Of a stretch of DNA of 64,000 nt, positions 10,234 through 22,809 are shown piece by piece. Both the position numbers and the translations under genes were made by a program. Numbering within the stretch: the first letter of the stretch is position 1; each line of letters starts with the position of its first letter. This stretch comes from Tausonia pullulans (Eukaryota; Basidiomycota; Tremellomycetes; Cystofilobasidiales; Mrakiaceae): assembly GCA_951802195.1 (NCBI GenBank), contig OX637621.1, positions 558,001 to 622,000 of the forward strand, given 5' to 3'. Under the pieces are notes generated by a model, which searched no databases, had not been told where the DNA came from, and saw only the letters and a list, made by a program, of their open reading frames with translations.

Positions 10234-12168
10234 TCATGCACCCGCAGCGACCCTCGTGTTCAACGGCGGGAACGCACTCTTTGCGCTCAGGACAACCGTC
10301 TGGTGGCCGTGCGAGATATAGCCCTTGATGTACCCCTGCGAGCGAGCGCGAAGCGGTCAAAGAAATGATTCGGCGCACACGGCCGAGCATGACGACGGAC
10401 GCACCTTGTAGATCATGTTGGCTACCATACACTCGACCTCGGCTGAATCGACTGTCACGCCCGAGAGCCTCAGTCCAACTTGAAACGCCTCGACTGTCAC
10501 ACGCGACGGCTTGTCAAGGGCGAGCCAGCTGATAACACAGCACAAGGTACATCGTCAGCAGCGTAACCACTGCTGTTCGAAATCAAACTGCACTCACACA
10601 TCCTTGAAGACTCCCCTCACGACAACCTCTCTTCCCCGCTCAAGCGCCAGCCAGACGCCGCCCTCTACGAGCCGCTTTTGATTCTCAAAGAGAGCGACAT
10701 CATACGCTCGAAGGTCGGCCGTGCGAATTGCCTGAAGGAAGGGTGCGTACAGAGATGCGAGGGACGGGAAGAAGGCGAGGAGTCGGGGTGAGGGGAGCTG
10801 ACCGCGAAGGAGGCGGAGGGGGAGGAGGTAGTGGAGGATTTGGCTGGGAGGGTCTGAGTGTCAAAAGGTGGGGATCTTGAGCATGGAAGCTGATAACGCA
10901 CGAGAGATTCCGTGTCGCCTGGTGGTGGCAGTTCTGAAAAGCGAAGAGGAGATTGTCCTCGGCCTGGTGCCCTCGCATCAGAAGACAGAATGACATCAGT
11001 GATGATGACGAGATAAAGATACGGACCTTGACGTAGTCCTCCTCGAGGAAAGCCAGAAGCCCCATGTAGTACCGCCACGTGACACGGTGTCCGATCGGAT
11101 ACGAGTCAAACGGCTGTGGATTCGCCGACGAGCTGATGGCGCGGATGATGTTCTTGCAGAGCGACTGGCGGTCAACCTGGAAGCCGCAGGGATCGTCAGA
11201 AAACATGCGAGCACCATCAACGTCAAGACAAGGAGTACTAGCCTTGAAGTAGCACTTGATGGACATCCCCGCAACGTAATAGATTCCTTGTTGCCGCGAT
11301 GCCTCTCCAGAGTTCGTCCTGCAGGGAAGGGCTGGTCAGAGATTGATGTTCACTATCGGCTGACGATCGACTCACCGGTCTGTCGCGACGATTGTAAAGG
11401 CTTTGTTGATATGCCGAGCAGTGTCCTCCAGCATAACCGGCCCCTTTTGTGCCCCAACTGAGAATAGGTGGTCATCCGCCTGTATGAGGGGGTGGTACAA
11501 CGTCAGTTGAGCTATATGCAAGAGAAAGACAGAGAGATTAAGCGCCTTTTCACCGATCTCCCGGAGATCCCGGCAGAGTTGATAAAGAACCTCGAGTGGC
11601 CACGAAGTCTGCGAGATGAGGTAGCGGTTCATGAAATTGCTGTAGTCGGGCAGTGACAGTCAGCAACCATCGGCGCGCGCACCCTGACATCCAGTCGCAC
11701 GTCGACAACGCACGTCAAGCAGGAGACCTGCTCCTTGTAGCTGTGAGGCGATAGATGGTGTCAAATCCAAACTCTCGCACGACCGAGCAAAGACTCTTCA
11801 CCCACGCAGCAACCCAGCCCGAGCCATCTTCGGACGCGGCAGCCTGTCTCGCGAGGACGAGGACCTGGATATGGGCGATGACAATCTCGCCAAAGGGCTG
11901 AGGCAGCGTGGATACTGCAGGCGCAAGGACGTTTCTCTGCGTGACCTCGGTTGCTCAAGCGCTCAGTGTCTAGCAAGGAGCAAGGATCGAGAGGAGAGAC
12001 AGGACTCACCGACGAGCCGGTGAGGCCGGCGACGACACGGTCGGGCAGCTCACCCTTGACGGTGAGCAGTGCAGCGAGTCGGTCCCCATTGTGCTCGTAA
12101 GTTGACTTGGCAATCTGGGAGACGTAAACAGGGAACCGAACCGGCGAGGAGGGGGCGATGCCTTCCAT
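10234..12168 (-). CDS. CSN12: PCI-domain protein, Csn12/PCID2/Thp1 family
   Basis: Nine exons: 12168-12010, 11936-11728, 11639-11376, 11318-11243, 11176-11027, 10963-10902, 10843-10598, 10528-10405 and 10335-10234, giving 463 residues with all phases closing. The conserved C-terminal half matches human PCID2 along its length: YFK-VDRQSLCKNIIRAI, the RYYMG segment, and the ending GYIKGYISHGHQ..FPPLNT, which corresponds to GHVKGYISHQHQ..FPPLST. Family members are winged-helix PCI scaffold proteins in TREX-2 (Thp1/PCID2), in the Csn12-Thp3 complex linked to mRNA processing, or beside the COP9 signalosome. The sequence does not decide which role applies. Intron 4 (11242-11177) begins with GC instead of GT. 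The intron 2 donor (GTCTCC) is weak and is the least certain junction. The gene is divergent from RPT4. Confidence 0.88.
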
Positions 12169-12531
12169 GGGAGAAGGGCGAGAGAGGCGCGCGTGCAAAG
12201 ACGGAATGGTGATGGATGACGACGGCGCGAGGTGCACGGTCGTGGCTGAAGGACGATGAAGCAGGGGCGCTACAACCAGCAACTGTACGCGATCGTGAGA
12301 GAGGGCTGATGTTGGAGTCGAGGTGGTCGTGGGTTGAGGGAGGGTCAGGCAAGCTGTTGTCGCCTTGGTTGACGGTCGTCGCGTGGAACGGGGAACGGCG
12401 CTCTCGCTGCCCACTCTCCTCGAACCCCCACCATCGGACCTACATTGCAGCCAGCTCCTGGATCGTCCCCCTCGCCTCATCTCTTGCCTACTCTTCCCCC
12501 TCCCTTGCCCCGTACAACGACCTCCAGACTC
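12169..12531. promoter_or_regulatory. Shared divergent promoter of CSN12-like gene and RPT4
   Basis: These 363 bases lie between two start codons facing away from each other. The RPT4 side ends in a pyrimidine-rich leader. I could not see a convincing Rpn4-type element in it. Confidence 0.5.
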
Positions 12532-14712
<2,181 letters not shown>

Positions 14713-15327
14713 GAGACGATTCCGACGGTTCTCGAGATTCTAGATGGACTACTTTGGGCTGGAGGGCGCTCCAAGGCTTCCAGCGGTCCTCTTAATGACT
14801 CTGGACTCCTAGCTACTTGGTGAATTAAGATGAGCCCAAGAAGCTGTTTCATTTAGGTAAATGACCATGACACCCACCCAATTCAGAGGAGATTGAGTTT
14901 AGGCCTAAAGATGAGAGCTGTGAGAAGGCTTTAGACTGCCAAAGCGGAGGATAACAGATCCGCAGTACGTGGTGTGTGGTTGACAAGGAGATTGAAAGGA
15001 AGGAAGGTGCGCGTTGACGCACGAGGCCGAAGGCCCGCTCGCCTCTCGGGCCTTCGCGATGCTATTCAAGACCCACTTTCCCTGCCAGTTGGTCTCGCTT
15101 CCCACACTCCCACCGCAAGGCAGACTTCGCGGGGCATCTCGGCTCCCACCTCATACGTGCTTCTGTGAGTGGCAGCCGCGACGTGCCGGTTAAGCGGACG
15201 GCCCATCAACTGACACGTCGACGGTGTGACCCCTCCTTCCCATATCGGTGACATCGCTGTATCAAGGCTCTCAGCAAGACACCACTTTCATTCCCTCAGT
15301 CCATACCACGACTTTCTTCTCGCCCTT
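14713..15327. other. Intergenic region between RPT4 and BOS1
   Basis: This 615-base tandem intergenic region holds the 3' region of RPT4 and the promoter of BOS1. No additional gene is supported. Confidence 0.5.
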
Positions 15328-16476
15328 ATGAATTCGCTCTATTCGCTCGGAGTTCGGCAGACGACCTCGCTCAACTCGGACCTCGACGTCATGGCCGCCT
15401 CTTCCGAGTCGTCCTCAGCCTCACTTCAAGGTGAGCACCTGGTCACTGCAGGAGCACTCGAATCCTTGCTTTGGGCACAGTCACTGAATGAGTGCTTGTC
15501 TTTTTCTTATCTCGTTTTGGCTGGTCCGTCGTCTTCCCTCAACAGGCCAGATCGCAGCCTCGCTGGCAGCGCTCTCGCGGACGATCGAGGACTACGACTC
15601 GATGGCCAAGAAGGAAATGGTCTCAGCCAAGCAGGAGAAGGCCCTCATGTGCGTGAAGGTCGTAGTGATAGGCGGGAGGCTGAATTCCTTTTGCGGCCCG
15701 ACGCGTCGCGACTGACTCTGATCGCGTCGTCCCACGTTGTGTCAACATCATCTTCTTCTAGTCGGGTGGCCAAATTCCGGGAAGACTTCAAGCGGATACG
15801 AGAGCGCTTCGCAGAATTGAAAAAGATGCAGAAGCTGCAGGTGCGGCCAGAAAAACACATTCCCCAGAGGCGCCAGTCGCGTCACACGTGTCATGCAACA
15901 GTGCTGATCTCTACCTCTGCTCTCTCCTCTTATTCTGTAGGCCGAGTCGACGGCCCGCTCGACACTCCTTGATGAGCCTCCCACACCATCGTCAGCAACT
16001 CGCCATCGCGGAGCTGCCGCGACCTCTGGCCCTTCCTCACCAACGCACGAGTCCCCCTTCCTCTTCCGACCCAACAACCCTCGACCGCATCAGCAGCCGC
16101 ACTACCAAGCCGGCAGCCGGACGGAACACGACATTCGGGAGGCCCAGTTCGCAGACCAGGCTGAGAGTCAGATCGACCTCCTCATCGCACAGGGCCAGGC
16201 GGTGTGGGGCGACATTCGCGACCAGCGTGGATGGCTCAAGGGGACCCGCAAGCGACTATTGGATGCGGCGAACGGCATCAAGGGTGGTAGGGAGGTTGTC
16301 GGTTGGGTCGAGAGGCGAACGTCAGTCACGGAGTGTCAAGTCTCATTGCATTCCGCGTTTCTGGCCCCTAACACTCACTTTTGCTCCACCACAGCAAGCA
16401 GGACACGGTCATCTTCTTCGTTGGCGTGACCGTCACGGTCTGCTCATTTTTTGTGATATGGTATTATCTGGGTTAG
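15328..16476 (+). CDS. BOS1: Golgi SNARE Bos1 / membrin (GOSR2)
   Basis: Five exons: 15328-15430, 15546-15648, 15762-15840, 15941-16320 and 16395-16476, giving 248 residues. The N-terminus (MNSLYSLGVRQTTSLNSDL) and the helical Habc-like part (REDFKRIRERFAELKKMQ) fit the membrin/Bos1 family. The SNARE helix includes QIDLLIAQGQAVWGDIRDQR. The protein ends in a tail anchor (VIFFVGVTVTVCSFFVIWYY) with only two residues after it. Bos1 is a Qb-SNARE in ER-to-Golgi vesicle fusion. The region between Habc and SNARE is proline- and serine-rich, as in other fungi. Length is close to yeast Bos1. Confidence 0.92.
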
Positions 16477-17756
16477 CAATGACATGACCCGTCGCCTTGC
16501 CGTTGGCCTGGAGGAATAGGATTCATCCCATCAGCCGCGCGGTTATGAAGCAGGAACGCCCATCCAACCTCAACTTGCGCAGAAACAGGGGCGGAACGGC
16601 CATCAAAAAGGCTATGTTACTAATCCATGCATGCAAGTATGGCTTGGGAATCGACTGTCCCTTCCCTTACCTCCAGGGATCCTCCAATCTCTCCCTCAAT
16701 CTCATTTTCTCGTTCCCTATCCTCCCCTACGCCTTTCCTCCGGTAATACTACCGCGTGATACCTCTTTGTGCCGCCTGTACCCGGGAGCGCTGAGCTCCG
16801 AGCTCTGATGAGAAGACAATCTGGCGAGGGACCGAAAACTGCCTGTCAGCAGTCGGCCTCTGTTGCATGAGGGATTAGAGATGACCCCGCTCCGTCGCTC
16901 GGGAGAGGCAGGCAAAACTCACCGTGAGCAGGAAGTGGTATTACAGGCGTGTGTTCACATCGTTCTGGTATGATAATTTTGCGCGCCCGTGCGCCGGTCA
17001 TTTAAACAGCTTCGACTCCATGATGACATAAGTAGATGCCTTTTCTTCGGGGAGTGGCAGCTTTTTTCCCGATACCTGAGGCAACATGCCGAGCATGCTG
17101 AAAGAATCTTGTAGAGATCTCAACTGCGTTCCCGGGGCACATACCCCACGAGTGTCAAGAGTGTCACACACCCCCGAAGAAACATACTGAGGGGTGGCGT
17201 TGTCTTGACTCCTCTGGAACTATAATGTCCCAAAAGAAAGAGACCTGCGAAGATCCTTGAACTTGGCCCTCCGCCAACATAGATAGGCCTTAATCCCATT
17301 GATCTTCGAGGAATATATACTAGTCAAGTTATGTGCATGCTGCCTAAGACGTCGGAGTCGGTCGGCGCGAGAGATTGTAAGGACCCGGGCCTTTGCTGCG
17401 ACATGAACCCGGACCTTCCCCAAGGGGCTTTGCCTGGGCTCTCTTTCTTACCGTGATATCAGGCATTCGGCAGATGTCGGAAAGAAGTACGGCACTTCGG
17501 CCCGGCCGATGATACTCTAAAACCACGCTAAGAAGAGAGGGAAGGACCTGGACTTACTTGGGTCAGCAGTCGTCGGATCCGTACATGAGGGAATCCCCGA
17601 CTTCGTTGGCCGCGGCGCTCCTCAGTCAGAGGGATATATAATGCGTCAGCAAGTGAGCAGTGGGGCTGTTGATCAAGCTAGAAATTAATGCAGGCTCATC
17701 TATGCCTTGTCACTTTCCGACCCCCATCGCTCTCACACACTCACTTACCCGCCGAC
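16477..17756. promoter_or_regulatory. Long intergenic region upstream of the MFS permease
   Basis: About 1.28 kb without a credible coding region. Its base composition is lower in GC than neighbouring genes around 16960-17340. The right part is likely the promoter of the permease gene, which would suit a conditionally expressed transporter. Confidence 0.5.
17635..17641 (+). promoter_or_regulatory. Possible TATA box of the MFS permease
   Basis: TATATAA lies about 115 bases before the ATG at 17757, in otherwise GC-rich sequence. Position and strand suit a TATA element, but no transcript data are available. Confidence 0.4.
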
Positions 17757-20700
17757 ATGGATGATTCCAAGAAGATCGACATCCAGCAGGACGAGTACGC
17801 TCTTCCGGTCTCTGCGACGGACACGCCCACCCCCGTGCTCCCTACCCATCCTGCATACAACCCCAAGGGCCTCGACGAGAAAGCCCTCGTGCGCAAGATC
17901 GATTGGCGTCTCATTCCTTGGCTTTCGGTCCTCTATCTGCTGTCCTTCCTCGTGAGCTGCCCGCCCCCTTGCCATCTCTCCTCTCTCTCGTCCGCTCTAG
18001 ATGCTGATTGCGTGTCAATTTAACTCTGGTCAGGATCGAACCTCGTGGGTGCCTTTCTCACAACGATACGCCACGAACCTTCCCTGTCGAATTGTTTTCT
18101 CACCATCGGCCTTCCTTCCCTTCTTCCAGCATCGGCAACGCCAATACCTTCCACCTCAGCAAAGACCTCAAATTGAGTGATCAACAATATCTGCGTGAGT
18201 GTTCCATCCTATGACATTTAAGCCTCCCGCGATCGCTGCGGTCATTCAATACGCGAGATGTCGGTCATTGACCCGGGTCCTCCTTTGCCTTCCCTAATCA
18301 CTGTGTGACAGTCTGCCTCACCATATTCTTCATTCCCTACGCTCTTTTCGAGCCCATCTCGTTAGTGCTTGTCTCGCTGCCCTCTTTCTAGTAAAAACTG
18401 GCGTAGGAAACTGTCGAGGGCGACCCGCCCACCCGCGCCAGCTCCCTAATGCGAAGCGCCACACAATAACCTCTTGCTCACGTCTGTTAACACTCGTTTT
18501 ATTTACCACAGAAATGTCCTCCTCAAGCGACTGAGCCCGAGATGGTGGCTCTCAGGGATTGTGAGTCCAGGCACGAACGCAATGTCAGCCTTCATTCATC
18601 GCCTGACTGACCCCTTAACCTGCCATTTAGATGGTCCTTTGGGGTGTCGCCATGCTGGGTCAGGGCTTCGTGACGAACTATCAACAACTTCTCGCTGTCC
18701 GCTTCCTTCTGTTCGTCTCAGCACCAGTGCTATAGCCTCGGCGTGACGGTTCCTGACGCCTATGATCTGCAGTGGTCTCGCCGAGGCGGGCCTCTTCCCG
18801 GGAGTTACCTACCTGCTCTCCTGCTGGTATTCTCGAGGAGAGATCGGTCTCAGGACCTCTGTTTTCTTCAGTGTAAGCATTTAATCAAATAGACCAACTA
18901 GATCTGGTGCTGACCCGGCCTGGATTTCCTTCAGGCCGCCACCGCCTCGGGTGCATTTGGGTCCCTGCTTGCCGTAGCCCTCCAGAAGCTGGGAGGGACC
19001 TTCAATCGTCCTGGGTGGGCTCAGATTTTCATATGGGAGGCATGTATTTGAATCCTTTACTTCATAAAAGACGAAAACTCGCGTTTGTGCAGGGCACAGG
19101 GCTGACTCAAGCCCTTCGCTTTTCATCAGGGTGTCCTCACGATCGTTTGCGCCCTGGCCTCCCCCTGGCTCATCCCTGACTTCCCAGAGGAGGCTAAATT
19201 CCTCACCGAAGATGAGCGTAAGTGTTTAGGAAGAGTACTGGCGGCTTTGTTTCTCTCAGCTGACTCAAGGGGTCGCACTTCCACTAGGCGACGTCGTTAT
19301 CGGCCGTCTGCAGACTGACTCTGTTGAGGCCACGGGAGAGAAATTCTCCTGGAAATCGATGCGTGCCTCGTGCGTTATGTCTGCCTACTCTTTCAATGAG
19401 GAAGCCGTCTATGTCTGACGTTTGGCGTGCCGCGAATACAGGCTCTTCGACTGGAAGACCTGGGCGTACGCTCTCATCTACGCGGGTTCGGACATGCCTC
19501 TCTACGCATTTTCGCTCTTTACGCCGACTATTATCAGTCAGGTGAGGGTTTTCATGGCTGAATTATTTACGATACTGAGGACTGACAATGATACTCGCTA
19601 CCGCAGCTTGGCTACTCGGCCGTCCGCGCTAACCTGGTAGGTCTACTCTCTTGTGTGAGCTCAGTTGCTGCGAACTGACGCCTCGCTCCTTGTTCCCTTA
19701 AGATCTCGGTGCCCATCTATGTGAGAACCTTGTTTTGATTGGAGATCCAGCTGTTTTATTTTACCTGAACTAATGCGTCGACAATCATCCTCACAAGGTC
19801 GTCGCCTGCATTGTCACTGTCGCTCTTGGCTTCGTACGTCCTCAGACTCGCTCAGACACCAACTGTTTTCAACCTCCTAACGCCCGACCCTCCATGATTC
19901 AACAGTACGCTGACAAGACCCGCACCCGCGGAAAGTGGAATCTCATCCTGAGTGCGTCCCATGATCGGTTCCTTCGAGGTTGTTGCGCCGCTGACCGTCA
20001 TTTTCGCCTCGCTTCCTTTCAGTGGGTGTCGGTATTATCGGCTACATTATCCTCATCGCCTCTCCGATTCCGGGGCTCAGCTACGCGGCCGTCTTCCTCG
20101 CTGCTTGCGGCATTTACCCTTTGGTGCGTCGTCAACGCAAGCGTTCTGAAGTGAGCTTAAATAACTGACGGTAATCCCTGCCTGCCCTTGATAGATCCCG
20201 AACACTGTGAGCATTCTGCGCGCGCTGTCTCGAGATTTGCATGAAGTCGACTGACTCGTTTATCTCCCCTCAGATCGTCTGGTTCAGTCATGCTCACTCC
20301 CTCCGTCTTACTCAGTGATGAATGCTGACGTCCCACCTACTCTCTCCGATCCTACAGGGCTGCCAATAACACGCAGAATGCCTACAAGCGATCGCTCACG
20401 ATGGGTCTTATCATTGGCTTTGGTAATCTTAACGGGGCTGTGAGTGCAACCTTCACTTCTTCCCCGAAAACTCGATCTGACGCGCTTTTTCTCCTCCCAC
20501 TCTAGGTCAGCAGTAACGTCTACCGCAAGGCAGATTCGCCGAGATACCGCCTCGGACACGGCCTTGTCCTGCTCTATCTGGTGATGGGATGGGTTGGAAC
20601 TGCTCTCGTCATGATCATCCTTAAGCGTGAAAACGCCAAGCGCGATCGGGGAGAGGTACGCTCATCTCAGCCTGCATGCCCGACCGCGCCTATCTATATC

Positions 20701-20866
20701 CAGCTGACTGACCTTCTTGGATCGTCCACCACAGCGCGACGAGATCATCTCCGCCGATGCGGACGAGAAGACGAGGACCGCTGAGGGAAAGCGCATCTAC
20801 TCGAGCCACGAGGAGGCCAAACGCGTTCTCGGCGACCTCCATTCGTCCGTCCGCTATGTCCTCTGA
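17757..20866 (+). CDS. MFS permease, Dal5/Tna1 (anion:cation symporter) type
   Basis: 21 exons: 17757-17951, 18034-18044, 18130-18194, 18312-18360, 18512-18560, 18631-18710, 18773-18872, 18935-19039, 19130-19217, 19288-19369, 19442-19541, 19607-19636, 19703-19720, 19798-19833, 19906-19951, 20023-20123, 20195-20206, 20274-20281, 20358-20439, 20506-20655 and 20735-20866, giving 512 residues with every phase closing. Family marks are KIDWRLIPWLSVLYLLSFLDR, the LAEAGLFPGVTYLLSCWYSR loop, IPNTIVW..NN...KR, and the SNVYRKADSPRYRLGHG loop late in the protein. About twelve membrane helices are expected. Relatives import allantoate, nicotinate, biotin precursors or other carboxylates; the substrate is not deducible. 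Four exons are 8-18 nt long. Intron 8 (19040-19129) starts with GC. Confidence 0.9.
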
Positions 20867-22809
20867 GGCGAGAGTTTTGAGATGTAACGAACGGCGCGGC
20901 GTAATTCCGCCTGCGTCGGGTACCCTCATGATATCTCTTTTCTCTCTTTCTCCCCAACTTAGTTCAGATTGATATGACCTGCTTGTCCACTGGGACTTTG
21001 ATAGTGATGCCATTTTGATGTTCACTGTCGTTGTGCACCCCGTAGATCCATTCGTGCACATGAGCGCAGCCGACAAGCGAGCTTACCCCCCAAGGTCTCA
21101 AGGTCTGAAGGAGACCGTGCCTCGGAGAAGCCAGTCTTCAGCAGTCCAGTCACGTTGACGCTTCTGATGTATTGAGTTTCTCCAGTTTCGGGTGAGGCGC
21201 CCAAATTGGCCCGGTGAAAGGGCCGTAACGATCGACCGTAGTTATGGCCCTACGCCGCTTTGGACAGCTTGCATCCCCTTTATCTTCCACACTCGCCACC
21301 GAGGACCACCGAATGTTCCTCCCCGTCTGACCGTCCAGCCGCAGCGCGTCGGCCAGAAGGGTACACGAGGGAGGGTCTGACGTGTGACCTTGCCGATGCT
21401 GGTCGGGCCTAGAAGGGCTCAACGTGAGGAGAGGAAGGGAGAAAAGACCCAAGAAAGGAGACGAAGGCTGAGAAGGGTGAGAGAAATATGGAGAGTGAGA
21501 TGGGCACGGGGAGACAAGGAACATCGCCTTTGCAAAAGAATTAGCACGTGAAACCGATTGACAACATGGCGCTTCCAAGCAAAGCTGGTTCCTCGCAGCT
21601 ATGTATAAAAAAACTTACTCATCAACCCATAGCAGACTTCGTTCTGCTCAAGGTTGTTCTCTGATCAGCTGCTTCCAGGACAGGTGCGCGAGTGTGGGAG
21701 CTGAATCTCGAGCGTCGGTGTCGACGGGCCGCCAGCTTCTTATCTTCTTTTCCGACGATAAGTGTTTATCTTTCCCGTCGTCGTCTCGTGAGCTAGCAGA
21801 GGGTGACACCAAGGAAAAGAGGAACGTCCCAATGACAATACGCAAGTTAGCGTTGCGCCCCTGAGTGGTCCTGTCGCGCGCGTTTGCGAGAGCCGACGCG
21901 GGAAGGGCAACTGTGTGGTCTGCGTGGTGGGTCTGTTGTGATCGGCTCCGCCGAATTGCAGCAATGGGTGAGGCTTTCGAGGGGCGTCTTATGATCCTTG
22001 GCTTGAGGATGAGAACCGCGGCGCTGGCGTGCGTGGCTTCCTGCCACCTGCCGACCCGAGGGGCGTCGAGATCGGCTCGCCTCGTTCACGACGAGCGAGA
22101 GCCTGGCGGGGCCTAGATCGCTGTCGACGGACCCCAGAAATCAACCAAGACGCGCGGCTCGCACCCTTGGCCCTCCCAGCCAGTCGAACGCCCGGGCGCG
22201 GCCTCTTCGTGGCTACTCTTCCGTCTTCAATTACTGTTCCCTCTTCCCCCCTAGGACCGACTGAGTCCAATTCCGTCCCATTCCCCACCCATCCACCGTC
22301 GATCTCGCTCGCCCAATCCTGGTCGACCACCCCCCACCATCCCGTTCATCATCCTCCCCCACCGTCCACCTCCGCCGTCAGCCCGCCGCCCTAAGCATTG
22401 TCCCACTCCTTGACACGCGCGTTGTAACCTGAGCCGTCCTATCCGGCTCTCGCTCCCGCCGCCCACGCAAGCGTCGCTTCGAGCTCGACGTCTGCTCTCT
22501 GCATCGGTGTAAGTAATCTTGGTGATCTGTGTGCTGCTACTGTGGGTTCAATGGGAGGAGGAGGGGCTCGAATCAAGCTGTCAAAGGGGGAGGGTGGCGG
22601 GACAGGCGAGGGAGGGCCTGTCAGCCGACATCCCATCCACTCTTCGGCGGCGGATGAGCGCGACATAGGCTGATGATGCGCCAGTCAAAGGAGGGGCAGG
22701 AGAGACGACCATACAAGCTGACGTCGTCTCGCTCTCGTTCTCTCTTGCTTACACACACTCTCTCTCCTCCCCTTTTGACCAAAAGACGACCGGACGTCCG
22801 CCGATTCCC
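20867..22809. other. Long intergenic region between the permease and the serine-rich orphan
   Basis: About 1.9 kb with no convincing gene. From about 22180 to 22400 the plus strand is very pyrimidine-rich, and a GTAAGT donor-like site occurs near 22509. These could belong to the leader and a 5' untranslated intron of the downstream gene, but no acceptor pairing is certain. Confidence 0.4.

Noticed and set aside
21150-22394. Frames between the permease and the serine-rich orphan
   Set aside because: There is no conservation signal by eye and no phase-consistent exon pairing; probably untranslated or intergenic.
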